A DNA stretch of 64,000 bases from Actinacidiphila yanglinensis (GTDB taxonomy: Bacteria; Actinomycetota; Actinomycetes; Streptomycetales; Streptomycetaceae), in the NCBI RefSeq assembly GCF_900107965.1, contig NZ_FNVU01000001.1, forward strand, positions 682,001-746,000. The letters run 5' to 3'. Numbering within the stretch: the stretch's first letter is position 1; each line of letters opens with the position of its first letter. The position numbers and the translations under genes were made by a program. This document shows positions 1 to 8,208 of the stretch, piece by piece. The notes beneath the pieces are model-generated. The model ran no database searches. It saw nothing but the letters and a program-made list of their open reading frames with translations, and was not told the DNA's origin.

Positions 1-112
1 CGGACCGCAGAAGACCACGGTCTACGAGTTGGGGTTCCTCGTCGATCCCACCACGGTGGCCTCGGAGATCAAGGTGTCCTTCGGCGCCGAGGTGTGGCTC
101 GGCGTGGCATGA
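1..112 (+). CDS. C-terminal end of an unidentified protein (partial)
   Basis: Only the last 36 codons are present; the reading frame enters from the left edge and stops with TGA at 110-112. The tail alternates short hydrophobic and charged stretches and ends KVSFGAEVWLGVA, which looks like a beta-rich end of a soluble domain. I do not recognise the family from so short a piece. A strong hairpin follows 32 bases after the stop. Confidence 0.5.
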   Translation, partial: GPQKTTVYELGFLVDPTTVASEIKVSFGAEVWLGVA

Positions 113-143
113 CCGGGCGCCGGGCGGCCGGTTGACCGTACGA

Positions 144-176
144 ACGCGGGGGCGCCCTCAAGGGGCACCCCCGCGT
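144..176. terminator. Bidirectional hairpin terminator
   Basis: 14-nt arms (144-157 and 163-176) pair with one mismatch around a 5-nt loop. The hairpin lies between the ends of two convergent genes, so it can terminate both. There is no U-tract, as is common in high-GC actinobacteria. Confidence 0.7.
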
Positions 177-199
177 CGTCAAGTGGTGGCGCAGCGCGA

Positions 200-382
200 T
201 CAGTTGTGGCCGAACTTCTTCTGCTGCTTGCGCGCGACGTGCGTGGCGGCCGGCATCACGTGCTCCTCGGCGAGGGCGCTCTTGCTGTGCTGCTCGTGGG
301 CCTCGTTCGCCGGGTTGGCCTGGTTCGACCGTTCGTCGTGGTGGTCGCGCTGCGGGCGGTTCTGGTTCCTGTTCTTAGCCAC
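200..382 (-). CDS. Small hydrophilic conserved Streptomyces protein
   Basis: A 60-residue, strongly hydrophilic protein beginning MAKNRNQNRPQ and ending ARKQQKKFGHN. The basic, asparagine- and glutamine-rich start and the terminal KKFGHN match a family of tiny, probably disordered proteins I recall as common in Streptomyces; their function is unknown. The start is GTG at 382. An AGGAAG Shine-Dalgarno site sits 8 nt upstream (391-396), which supports real translation. There are no membrane segments and no cysteines. It is monocistronic and converges on the partial gene at the left edge. Confidence 0.65.
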   Translation of the reverse strand: MAKNRNQNRPQRDHHDERSNQANPANEAHEQHSKSALAEEHVMPAATHVARKQQKKFGHN

Positions 383-607
383 GATCGTGCCTTCCTAGTG
401 AGGGGATTGTTGGCCGATGGGCCGCAATCAGACTGACATGGGAGTACGAAGGCCGCATTTCGGGCAGTTGGGGATGTTCGCGGGGCCGAATTGTGCTCAC
501 CGCCACGCCGAAGATCGCGTTCGCGGTCATAACCCCCGAGCATTCGGGCACACTCGGGGGAAACTCAGGGGGCATCCGTGCCGGGGGTCGACCGGAAGAG
601 GTGCAAC

Positions 608-1834
608 ATGGACCGCTGCGTCGTCCTGGTGGACGCCGGGTATCTGCTGGGCGCAGCGGCAAGCCTGCTTGCCGGTGAACCGTCGCGTTCCCGCATCACC
701 GTGGATCATGCCGCCGTGGTCGCCGGCCTGCGCGAACGCGCCGAACTGGAGACCGGCCAGCCGCTGCTGCGGATCTACTGGTTCGACGGCGCACCGGACC
801 GGGTTCCGCAACCCGAGCACCGCCGGCTGCGGGTGATGCCGCGCGTCACGGTCCGGCTCGGCGCACTCACCCGGACGGACGGCAGGTGGGCACAGAAGGG
901 CGTCGACGCCGCGATGCACGCCGAGCTGTCCGAACTCGCGCGGAACCGGGCCTGCTCCGACGTGGTGCTGGTCACCGGTGACGGCGATCTGCTGCCCGGC
1001 ATGATGTCGGCGAAGGAACACGGCGTGGCCGTCCATCTGTGGGCCGTGCAGGCCGCCGATGGTGACTACAACCAGTCGGAGGACCTGGTCGCCGAGGCCG
1101 ACGAGCGGCGGGTGCTCGACCGGGAGTGGATCACCGCGGCGATCCGCGCCAAGGAGATCGCCGGGGTCTGCGGGCCCACCCCCGGGCCGCGGCCCGGGGT
1201 GCGTCCGGAGATCGCCGCGATCCTGGCCGCGCCGCTGCCGGAGTCCGCGGCCTCCCCGCACCCGGTGCACACCGTCGGCGCCCCCGTGAAGAACGGCACC
1301 GCGCCCACCGAGCACGCGGACGACCCCGCGACGATCAACGCGCCCGGCAAGGGGGTGCCGACACCGAAGGACCTCGCGGACCTCGGGCGCAGCCACGCGT
1401 CCGCCCCGCAGCCGCCCGCGGCCCATTCCGCGCCGCCCAGCACCCTGCGGTGGTCCTCCGACAAGGGCTGGACCGACCGCCCCGGGCCCGACCAGCCCGA
1501 CACCACCGGGCTGCCCACGCTTGCCCAGCTCACCACCGCCGAGCAGCGCTGGGCCGACCGCGAGGCCGACATCACCGCGGTCAGCGGGGATCCCTACGAG
1601 GTGGGGCAGGTCTTCGCCCGGCGCTGGATCGCCCGGGTCGGCGACCCGACCCACCTCCAGCAGCTCTCCAGCCATTACCCGCGGGTGCCGCACCGGCTCG
1701 ACGGGGAGTTGTTGCGGTACGCCGCGCGGTTCGGGTTGCTCGCGCACAAGGATGATCAGATCGACGAGAATGATCGCTACGCGATCAGGGCCGGGTTCTG
1801 GCGCGAGTTCGACACCGTCGGTTCCCCGGACTAG
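608..1834 (+). CDS. NYN-domain (PIN-like) nuclease-family protein
   Basis: 408 residues. The first ~180 form a NYN domain, the PIN-like fold of predicted metal-dependent RNA nucleases. Visible acidic active-site candidates are Asp9 in VLVDAGY, the aspartate in KGVDAAMHAEL, and the two in VTGDGDLLP near residue 124. A Pro/Ala-rich linker (about 200-290) leads to a conserved C-terminal helical domain ending AGFWREFDTV. I chose ATG 608 over upstream in-frame codons because GGAAGAGG lies just before it at 594-601. RNA turnover or maturation is inferred from the family; the substrate is unknown. It stands alone, with a repeat-filled gap downstream. Confidence 0.8.
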   Translation: MDRCVVLVDAGYLLGAAASLLAGEPSRSRITVDHAAVVAGLRERAELETGQPLLRIYWFDGAPDRVPQPEHRRLRVMPRVTVRLGALTRTDGRWAQKGVDAAMHAELSELARNRACSDVVLVTGDGDLLPGMMSAKEHGVAVHLWAVQAADGDYNQSEDLVAEADERRVLDREWITAAIRAKEIAGVCGPTPGPRPGVRPEIAAILAAPLPESAASPHPVHTVGAPVKNGTAPTEHADDPATINAPGKGVPTPKDLADLGRSHASAPQPPAAHSAPPSTLRWSSDKGWTDRPGPDQPDTTGLPTLAQLTTAEQRWADREADITAVSGDPYEVGQVFARRWIARVGDPTHLQQLSSHYPRVPHRLDGELLRYAARFGLLAHKDDQIDENDRYAIRAGFWREFDTVGSPD

Positions 1835-2060
1835 GCGCTCTGCGGTGCGTGGTTGCCCTGCTTCCGCCGTCGGCGCCCGAGCCGCCGCGCCGAGCCCCCG
1901 CGGTGGGTCTCCGGACCACCCGTGAGCGGGTGGTTGCTCGCGCAGTTCCTCCCCCAGCCTGGCGGCTGGGAGGTGCCCCCAGCGCCCCTTGGTAGGTGCC
2001 GTCCTTCCGCGGAAGAACCCGCACCACCCCGGCGCCCGGGGGCAGGACGCTTCCCGCCCC

Positions 2061-2158
2061 GCGGGAGGAGCCGCACACATGGGGGCGCGGGGAACTGCGC
2101 GACGAGCCATCGTGGTGGCGCGGGCGGCGGGGGCGCCCAGCCCTCGCGGCGGGTTGCC
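2061..2158. repeat. 98-bp tandem direct repeat, copy 1
   Basis: Identical base for base to 2162-2259, with three bases between the copies (period 101). The unit contains the right half-palindrome GAACTGCGCG of the dispersed element. Perfect identity implies a recent duplication or gene conversion. Confidence 0.9.
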
Positions 2159-2161
2159 CTT

Positions 2162-2259
2162 GCGGGAGGAGCCGCACACATGGGGGCGCGGGGAACTGCG
2201 CGACGAGCCATCGTGGTGGCGCGGGCGGCGGGGGCGCCCAGCCCTCGCGGCGGGTTGCC
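2162..2259. repeat. 98-bp tandem direct repeat, copy 2
   Basis: Second perfect copy of the unit at 2061-2158. It ends about 60 bases before the putative -10 element of the ABC transporter gene. Confidence 0.9.
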
Positions 2260-2317
2260 GGGCCCGGGGGACGGGGGTGGGCGCCACCCCGTTTCGTGAA
2301 GGGCCGCGCGGAGCGCG

Positions 2318-2323
2318 TACGCT
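2318..2323 (+). promoter_or_regulatory. Putative -10 box of the ABC exporter operon
   Basis: TACGCT ends 9 positions before the GTG start at 2332, the spacing expected for a leaderless transcript. There is no good -35 box and no Shine-Dalgarno site. Confidence 0.4.
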
Positions 2324-2331
2324 CGGTGCTC

Positions 2332-3354
2332 GTGAGAACGGGCACCGAAGTGCGGGCAAAGGCGGGGGAAGCCACCGGCTCTGTGGCGTGCTCGGTGCGC
2401 GGACTCGTGCGGACCTACCAGGGCGGACGCGGTCGCCGCGGCAAGGACATCCCGGCGGTGCGCGCCAACGACGGCATCGACCTGGACGTGCACCGCGGCG
2501 AACTCTTCGGCATCCTCGGCCCGAACGGCGCCGGCAAGAGCACCCTGGTCCGCCAGCTCACCGGACTGCTGCGGCCGGACGCGGGCAGTATCGACCTGCT
2601 CGGCCACGACCTGGTCCGGCACCCCGAACGCGCCTCGCGCCTGATCGGCTACCTCGGCCAGGAGTCCACCGCACTCGACGAGCTGACCGTCTCGCTCGCG
2701 GCCGAGACCACCGGCCGGCTGCGCGGGCTGGGGACGGCCGCGGCCCGCGCCGCCCGGGACGAGGTCCTGGACGAGCTGGGGCTCGTCCCGATAGCGGCCC
2801 GTCCGATCAAGCGCCTCTCCGGCGGCCAGCGCCGCCTCGCCTGCTTCGCCGCTGCCCTCGTCGGCCCGCGGCCGGTCCTCGTGCTGGACGAGCCCACCAC
2901 CGGCATGGACCCGGTCGCCCGCCGCGCGGTGTGGTCGGCGGTCGACCGCCGCCGTACCGAGCAGGGCGCCACCGTGCTGCTGGTCACCCACAACGTCATC
3001 GAGGCCGAGACGGTGCTGGACCGGGTCGCGGTGCTCGACCGCGGCCGGGTCATCGCCTGCGACTCGCCCGCCGGGCTGCGCTCGCTCGTGGAGGGCGAGG
3101 TGCGGCTGGACCTGGTGTGGCGGCACGAACCGCCCGCCGAACTGCCCGCGGTGGCCGCGCTGCGCCCCCTCGCGGAGGTCTCCGGCCGCCGCTGGACGCT
3201 GCGGTTGCCGCAGGAGCGCGCCAGGGCCGCGGTCGCCGAGATCACCGGCGGCCCGGCGTTCGCCGCGCTGGACGACTTCACACTGGCGATGCCGAGCCTG
3301 GAGGACGTCTACCTGGCGCTGGGCGGCAGCGGCGAGGGGCTGGTGAAGGCATGA
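2332..3354 (+). CDS. ABC-2 type exporter, ATP-binding subunit
   Basis: 340-residue ATPase of the DrrA/CcmA-like class, which energises ABC-2 exporters at the cytoplasmic membrane. Walker A GPNGAGKST is at about 63-71, the signature LSGGQRR at about 162, Walker B VLVLDEPTTG at about 183, and the H-loop is the histidine in LLVTHN. The C-terminal ~90 residues are the accessory domain typical of this class. The start is GTG 2332: homology begins soon after, and a -10-like TACGCT sits just upstream. Longer in-frame extensions run back into the repeat region and are rejected. It overlaps its permease by four bases (ATGA). The substrate is unknown; drug or lipid export is possible. Confidence 0.85.
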   Translation: MRTGTEVRAKAGEATGSVACSVRGLVRTYQGGRGRRGKDIPAVRANDGIDLDVHRGELFGILGPNGAGKSTLVRQLTGLLRPDAGSIDLLGHDLVRHPERASRLIGYLGQESTALDELTVSLAAETTGRLRGLGTAAARAARDEVLDELGLVPIAARPIKRLSGGQRRLACFAAALVGPRPVLVLDEPTTGMDPVARRAVWSAVDRRRTEQGATVLLVTHNVIEAETVLDRVAVLDRGRVIACDSPAGLRSLVEGEVRLDLVWRHEPPAELPAVAALRPLAEVSGRRWTLRLPQERARAAVAEITGGPAFAALDDFTLAMPSLEDVYLALGGSGEGLVKA

Positions 3355-4169
3355 CGGTCATCGCGCAGGCGGGGCCCGCGCCCGGCGAGCGGGTCGGCGG
3401 CGGCGTCGCCCCGCTCGCTCCCAGGGCCCGGCTGTGGCCCGCGCTCGGCGCGGTCTACCGGGCCCAGCTCTCCCGCGCCCGGGTGGCCCGCATCCCGCTG
3501 CTGTTCGTCGCCACCTTCCAGTCCATCGGGATCATGGTCATGCTGCGGGGTGTGGTGCACGCCGGCGACGGCGAGGCGGCCCGCTCGGTGGTGGCGGGAT
3601 CCAGCGTCCTGGTGGTCGCGTTCGTCGCCCTGAACCTGCTCGCCCAGTACTTCGGCCAGTTGCGCGCCTCCGGCGGCCTCGACCACTACGCGACGCTGCC
3701 GGTACCGCCGGCCGCGGTCGTCCTCGGTGCGGCCGGGGCGTACGCCTCCTTCACCGTGCCGGGCACGGTGGTGACCGCCGTCACCGGCTGCCTGCTGTTC
3801 CACCTCAGCCTGGCCGGGCTGTGGGTGCTGGTGCTGGTCGTGCCGCTGGCGGGTGCCGCCATGTCCGGGCTCGGCGCGGCCTTCGGGCTGCTCGCGCCGC
3901 GTCCGGAGATCGCCACGCTGCTCGGCCAGCTCGGCATGTCGGCCGCGCTGCTGCTCGGCGTGCTGCCCGCCTCGCACATGCCCGCCCCGATCGGCTGGGC
4001 CCGCGACCTGCTGCCGTCCACGTACGGGGTGGAGGCGTTCGCCCGCACCTTCGGCGCCGGGGGGACCGACTGGGGGGCGGTGGCCGGGGACCTGGCCGTG
4101 TGCGGTGCCGTGGGGGTCGCCTCGCTGGCCGTGGCGACCTGGGCGTACCGCCGGGCCGCCTGCCGCTGA
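3351..4169 (+). CDS. ABC-2 type exporter, permease subunit
   Basis: 272-residue integral membrane protein with about six hydrophobic helices and a short cytoplasmic N-terminus, the layout of ABC-2 permeases. The conserved end region includes LLPSTYGVEAFARTFG before the last helices. The ATG overlaps the stop of the ATPase gene (ATGA at 3351-3354), so the two are translationally coupled and should form one exporter. I see nothing that fixes the cargo. Confidence 0.85.
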   Translation: MTVIAQAGPAPGERVGGGVAPLAPRARLWPALGAVYRAQLSRARVARIPLLFVATFQSIGIMVMLRGVVHAGDGEAARSVVAGSSVLVVAFVALNLLAQYFGQLRASGGLDHYATLPVPPAAVVLGAAGAYASFTVPGTVVTAVTGCLLFHLSLAGLWVLVLVVPLAGAAMSGLGAAFGLLAPRPEIATLLGQLGMSAALLLGVLPASHMPAPIGWARDLLPSTYGVEAFARTFGAGGTDWGAVAGDLAVCGAVGVASLAVATWAYRRAACR

Positions 4170-4202
4170 CCGGGCGGTGACGCGGTTGCCAGGAACACCT
4201 GG

Positions 4203-4208
4203 CACGAT
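4203..4208 (+). promoter_or_regulatory. Putative -10 box of the DUF2567 gene
   Basis: CACGAT ends 7 positions before GTG 4215, consistent with a leaderless transcript. It is a weak match to TANNNT. Confidence 0.3.
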
Positions 4209-4214
4209 GGGCTG

Positions 4215-4931
4215 GTGACCGCTCCTCTGACACCTCCCGAGCCTCCGCACTCCGGGCACCCGCGGCCCGATCTCACGAAGGCCGGGGGACCGCAGGACCC
4301 CCAGGACCCCCAAGGTCAGGACCCGCAGGATCCGTACGGCCCGCGGAACACGCCGTACGTCGTCAAGGACGGCGCCGGCGCGACGCTCGCGCCCTACGAG
4401 GTCGAATCCGACCGCGACACCGTGGGCACCGCGCTCAGGAACGGGCTGATCGTCGCGGCGCTCGTCGCGATCTGCGGGATCATCCTCGGGCTGTTCTGGC
4501 TGTGGCTGTCGCCGCGGGTGCCGATGGTCTCCGACGGGCAGGCGGTCTACCTCAAGGACACCGAGGGCGAGGAGGCGATCGGCGGCGACGGCACGTTCGC
4601 GCTGATCTCGCTGGTGCTGGGCGCGCTCACCGCGGCCGCGGTGTTCTGGCGCTGCCGCCGCGGCGGCGTCGGGGTCGTGCTGGGACTGGCGATCGGCGGC
4701 GCGGTCGCCTCCGTCATCGGCTGGCGGCTGGGCGTGTGGCTCGGCCCGACCACCGACATCGTCGCGCACGCCAAGCAGGTCGGGCCCAAGGTCGTCTTCG
4801 ACGGCCCGCTGGAACTGCGCGCCAAGGTCGCGATCGTGGTGTGGCCGGCCGCCGCGATGCTGGTGCACAGCGCGCTGACCTACGCCTTCGGCCCCCGTGA
4901 CGAGTCACACACGGGTCACTGGACGGAGTAG
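4215..4931 (+). CDS. DUF2567 family membrane protein
   Basis: 238 residues. A disordered Pro/Asp/Gln-rich cytoplasmic N-terminus (about 1-70, with repeated QDPQDP) precedes four predicted transmembrane helices: IVAALVAICGIILGLFWLWL, a second near LISLVLGALTAAAVF, a third in VVLGLAIGGAVASVIGW, and a fourth in VVWPAAAMLVHSALTY. This organisation matches the actinobacterial DUF2567 family of unknown function. The last 27 bases overlap the convergent ybaK-like gene, an overlap that could limit simultaneous expression. Confidence 0.75.
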   Translation: MTAPLTPPEPPHSGHPRPDLTKAGGPQDPQDPQGQDPQDPYGPRNTPYVVKDGAGATLAPYEVESDRDTVGTALRNGLIVAALVAICGIILGLFWLWLSPRVPMVSDGQAVYLKDTEGEEAIGGDGTFALISLVLGALTAAAVFWRCRRGGVGVVLGLAIGGAVASVIGWRLGVWLGPTTDIVAHAKQVGPKVVFDGPLELRAKVAIVVWPAAAMLVHSALTYAFGPRDESHTGHWTE

Positions 4932-5420
4932 CGGCGCGGTGGCGGCCGCGGTGAGCGCCAGCAGCGCGGTGGGCGCCAGCTCCACCTCCAGGCCGCGCCG
5001 GCCGGCCGAGACGAAGACCGTCGGATGGGACAGCGCGGTGGCGTCCACCACCGTGGGCAGCGCCTTGCGCTGGCCGAGCGGGGAGATGCCGCCGCGCACG
5101 TAGCCGGTGGTCCGCTCGGCCGCCGCCGGGTCCGCCATCGCCGCGCGCTTGCCGCCGGCCGCGGCCGCCAGCGCCTTGAGGTCCAGCGAGCCGGACACCG
5201 GCACCACCGCCACCGTCAGGGCGCCGTCGACCTCGGCGACGAGCGTCTTGAACACCCGGCCCGGGTCCGTGCCGAGCGCGGCCGCGGCCTCCTCGCCGTA
5301 GGACAGCTGCGAGGACGGATCGTGCACGTAGCTGTGCAGGGTGTACGGCACGCCGGCCTTGTCGAGCGCGACGGTCGCCGGAGTGCCGCCGCCGGTACGG
5401 GACTTCTTCGCCATGGGCAC
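4905..5420 (-). CDS. ybaK: YbaK/EbsC-type aminoacyl-tRNA deacylase
   Basis: 171 residues, the full length of the YbaK family. These proteins hydrolyse mischarged Cys-tRNA(Pro) (or related species) as free-standing editing enzymes in the cytoplasm. The family lysine is visible in RVFKTLVAE, with the GSLDLKALAAAAGGK and GGISPLGQRK segments characteristic of the fold. MAKKS at 5414 is an alternative start two codons inside. The 3' end overlaps the DUF2567 gene on the other strand. The downstream Lon-N gene on the same strand starts after it in the opposite order, so a shared transcript with its neighbour is possible: the Lon-like gene ends 12 bases upstream of this start. Confidence 0.85.
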   Translation of the reverse strand: MPMAKKSRTGGGTPATVALDKAGVPYTLHSYVHDPSSQLSYGEEAAAALGTDPGRVFKTLVAEVDGALTVAVVPVSGSLDLKALAAAAGGKRAAMADPAAAERTTGYVRGGISPLGQRKALPTVVDATALSHPTVFVSAGRRGLEVELAPTALLALTAAATAPLLRPVTRV

Positions 5421-5432
5421 CAGCCTGCCGGG

Positions 5433-6146
5433 TCAGTTCGCGCAGACGGGCTGCTGGGTCAGCTCCACCGCGGGCAGCGACGGCAGCTTCTCGATCACCG
5501 AGCTCTCCCGGCGCAGCAGCCGCAGCTCCTCGGCCAGCCGCGCGGCCGCGTCCGGTGCCTCCAGCAGCCGCTGCTTCGCCGGGGTGTAGGTGATCATGGT
5601 GGCCGCCACCAGGTACGACAGCACCGTCGGGTTGTCGGTGAACTCCTGTGAGGCCAGGCTGCGTTCGCGCGATCCGGCCAGCCGCTTCTGGTAGGTGCGG
5701 AACGCCCGGGTCACCTCGGGGGCGAGCGCGGTGGCCCCGCTGCCCGCCTCCTCCGTCAACTCCTCGACCTCGCCGGTCAGGTACGCGCCGGACGCGTCCA
5801 CCGACAGCAGCCGGAACCGCAGGATGCCGGTCGCGTGCAACTTGAAGCCGCCGTCGCCGCTCTCGGTGATGTCGGCGACGTCGGCCACGCAGCCGTAGCC
5901 GTACAGCGCCGCGAGCGGGTCGTCGCCCAGGCCCGCGGCCGGCCCCTCGGCCCGGCCCTCCTGCCCGGTGGGCGCGATCTCCTGGCCGTTCCTGATCGCC
6001 ACCACGCCGAACCGCCGCTCGTTCTCCGGCCGGTCCCGCAGGTCGCGTACCAGGGCGCGGTAGCGCTCCTCGAAGACGTTCAGCGGCAGGACCAGCCCCG
6101 GGAACAGCGGCGAACTGAGCGGGAACAGCGGAAGGCGATCGGTCAC
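5433..6146 (-). CDS. Lon N-terminal (LON substrate-binding) domain protein
   Basis: 237 residues, beginning MTDRLPLFPLSSPLFPGLVLPLNVFEERYRAL. That is the classic opening of the Lon substrate-binding (PUA-like) domain. There is no AAA+ ATPase or Ser-Lys protease domain, so it is a stand-alone LON-domain protein (peptidase S16-like) without proteolytic activity of its own. The C-terminal half is helical (RLAEELRLLRRESSVIEKL). It probably sits in one transcript with the ybaK-like gene 12 bases downstream. The precise role is unknown; binding of unfolded substrates is an inference from the domain. Confidence 0.8.
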   Translation of the reverse strand: MTDRLPLFPLSSPLFPGLVLPLNVFEERYRALVRDLRDRPENERRFGVVAIRNGQEIAPTGQEGRAEGPAAGLGDDPLAALYGYGCVADVADITESGDGGFKLHATGILRFRLLSVDASGAYLTGEVEELTEEAGSGATALAPEVTRAFRTYQKRLAGSRERSLASQEFTDNPTVLSYLVAATMITYTPAKQRLLEAPDAAARLAEELRLLRRESSVIEKLPSLPAVELTQQPVCAN

Positions 6147-6331
6147 AGCGGCCAGGGTACGGGCAGCATGGCCCCGTTCGTCACCCTTCCCGCCACCAGC
6201 GTCGCTCCGGTGTCCCCGCGACCTCCTCCCGGCGTGCCCCCGGCGCCGCTCCCGCGTCCCACCTGCGACGGGAGCGGGGCGGGTGCCTCACGCCTGCCGG
6301 CCCGCGAGCCGCGGCCCGACGAGCCGTGGCC

Positions 6332-8089
6332 CTACGAGCCGCGGCGCAACAGGCGCGAGGCGCCCGCGGCGGCGGTCGTGGCGAGCACCCAGCCGAGCAG
6401 CGTCATCGCGGAGGTCACCCACTGCGCGGCGCCGGCCATCCGCCAGGCGTTGTCCTGGCCGAGGTCGATCACCGGCAGCAGCAGGTCCAGGGCGTACAGC
6501 GCCGGGCTCCAGTGCGGGCGGTAGCCGTCGTCGGCCGGGTGCGGGGTGCCGTGCAGCGTGAAGTAGACCGCGCCCAGCGCCCACAGCACCGCCATCCAGA
6601 CCGCGGCGCGGCCGGGCCGGTAGCCGTATCCGACCGTGACGTCCTGGAGCCAGCCCCACATCCGGCCGGCGAGCGGCAGGGACTCGCGGCGCCGCCGCTG
6701 CTTGGCGAACAGCACCTCGCGGGCGTCGGCGTCCTCGCCGCCGGTGCGCAGGGCCGCGGCCAGCCGCTCGTACGCCTCGGGGGCGTACTCGGGCGTGGCG
6801 GCGCGCAGCCACGCCAGCCGCTCGGCCAGCGGGAAGTCGGCGCGCGCGGAGATCGTGTCGTAGGTGAGGCCGGTCAGTGACAGCCGGCCGGGCGGCCAGC
6901 TGCGCGGGTTGTCCACCAGCCCGCCGAGCCGGGCGCCGGTCAGCACCACCCGGCCGGTCGGCGGTTGCTGAGGGGTGAAGCACAGCTCCTGCGCCTGCAC
7001 CCGGCGCAGCGAGACCTGCTGCTGGTCGTGCGGGGTGAGGCGGGCCCGGTGCACCACGATGGCGTTGCCGAACCTGCCGTCGTCCAGCCGCAGGGCGCCG
7101 TCGCAGACGAAGTCCCGCGAGCGGGCCGCGGCGCCGGCCGTGGCCCCGCGCCCGCCGGCACCGGCACGGTCGGCCGGACGTACGGCCGCGCTCAGGTAGA
7201 GGGTGTGCTCGACCGAGATCCGGGCCGCGTTGAGCGCGAACGCGCCGCGCGGGTTGCGCAGGGCCGCGCCGCGCAGGCTCAGCCGGCCGCCTATCCGGGC
7301 GCTGCGCAGGCTCAACTCGCCGGTGACGTCCATCAGTTCGGCCTCGACGTCCTGACCCACGGTGAGGCCGTCGGCGGCCACCGCCCGGCGGGCCCGCTCG
7401 TCGCGCACGGTGAGCTGGTTGATCAGCAGGTCGCTGCCGATGTTCGCGTCGCTGAGCCGGATGCCGCCCGGGATCACGCACTGCGGCAGGTGCAGGTCCC
7501 CGGCGACCTGGAGCCTCGCGGCCTCCAGCCGCGGTATCAGGCAGCGGACGAAGCGCATGCTGCCCGCGCTGCACTCCGGCATCACCAGCTCCTCGTCGAA
7601 GCGGCAGTCGTCGAACTGCACGTACGGCACGACGGTGCCGCCGGCCAGCATCAGCGAGCCGCTGACCCGCGCCCCGGCCAGCCGCAGCGCGCCGACCCGG
7701 CCCCGCTCGGGCGGCGGCGGGTTCAGCAGCAGCTCGGCGACCGCCTGCGCGCGTACGGTGCGGGCGGCCGGCCAGCGCGGCCCGCCCTCGACCGGCTCGT
7801 CCCCGCTCCCCGGGCTCCCGGGGCTCTCGGGCCCGGCCCCGCCGCCGCGCCGCGGCCGCAGGTCGCAGACGCCTCCGGTCCGGAAGGCCCGCCACATCCG
7901 CGCCTCGACCGCCGACCAGTCCGACGGCGGCCCGCCGTCCCCCCGCGGTTCCTCCGCGGCCTGCGCGCCCTCCGCCGCCGGCACGCTCCGCACGGCCTGC
8001 GCGCCCGGCGCGCCGCCCTGGACGGGGCCGCGCTGCGCGCCGCCCGCGGCCGGATCGCCGCCCTCCGCCCCGGGCCCCTGCTCCGACAT
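6332..8089 (-). CDS. Beta-helix-like membrane-anchored protein, unknown function
   Basis: 585 residues. A low-complexity Gly/Ala/Pro start (1-~110) is followed by about 350 residues of repeating short beta-strand motifs such as [32 protein letters not shown] and [17 protein letters not shown]. These resemble pentapeptide-repeat or bactofilin-like beta-helices. Two hydrophobic helices near the C-terminus ([17 protein letters not shown] and [18 protein letters not shown]) would anchor it in the membrane. Relatives are often labelled oxidoreductase, but I see no cofactor-binding motif. It is divergent from hisD, sharing a 119-bp promoter region. Scaffold function is only inference. Confidence 0.7.
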   Translation of the reverse strand: MSEQGPGAEGGDPAAGGAQRGPVQGGAPGAQAVRSVPAAEGAQAAEEPRGDGGPPSDWSAVEARMWRAFRTGGVCDLRPRRGGGAGPESPGSPGSGDEPVEGGPRWPAARTVRAQAVAELLLNPPPPERGRVGALRLAGARVSGSLMLAGGTVVPYVQFDDCRFDEELVMPECSAGSMRFVRCLIPRLEAARLQVAGDLHLPQCVIPGGIRLSDANIGSDLLINQLTVRDERARRAVAADGLTVGQDVEAELMDVTGELSLRSARIGGRLSLRGAALRNPRGAFALNAARISVEHTLYLSAAVRPADRAGAGGRGATAGAAARSRDFVCDGALRLDDGRFGNAIVVHRARLTPHDQQQVSLRRVQAQELCFTPQQPPTGRVVLTGARLGGLVDNPRSWPPGRLSLTGLTYDTISARADFPLAERLAWLRAATPEYAPEAYERLAAALRTGGEDADAREVLFAKQRRRRESLPLAGRMWGWLQDVTVGYGYRPGRAAVWMAVLWALGAVYFTLHGTPHPADDGYRPHWSPALYALDLLLPVIDLGQDNAWRMAGAAQWVTSAMTLLGWVLATTAAAGASRLLRRGS

Positions 8090-8195
8090 GCGTGCCGCCC
8101 CCGTCCCCGTGGTCCCGCTCGACGCCTGTGCCCCTCGGCGACCGTGGACCGTATCACGGAGTGGAACCGCGGCACGGGGCCCGTGAGCAGGTCTC

Positions 8196-8201
8196 TACAC
8201 T
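8196..8201 (+). promoter_or_regulatory. Putative -10 box of the histidine operon
   Basis: TACACT ends 8 positions before GTG 8209, suggesting a leaderless hisD transcript. No convincing -35 sequence or Shine-Dalgarno site is visible. Confidence 0.4.
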
Positions 8202-8208
8202 TGGCAGG

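Larger units (their letters stand above)
1835..2331. repeat. Intergenic mosaic repeat region (no gene)
   Basis: This stretch of about 500 bases holds no convincing gene. It carries one copy of a dispersed palindromic element: CGCGCAGTTC at 1939-1948 and its complement GAACTGCGCG at 2092-2101. A 22-mer at 1949-1970 recurs at 25953-25974 and, inverted, at 19869-19890. The right part has been tandemly duplicated (separate entries). Long open frames across it are by-products of the GC-rich repeat. Confidence 0.75.

Noticed and set aside
1989..2331. Longer start for the ABC ATPase
   Set aside because: In-frame codons upstream lie in the duplicated repeat; homology begins after GTG 2332 and a -10-like box sits just before it.
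527..2359. 610-codon open frame on the minus strand
   Set aside because: It runs antisense to the NYN-domain gene and through the repeat region; its composition is Pro/Arg/Gly-rich and low complexity, typical of high-GC shadow frames.
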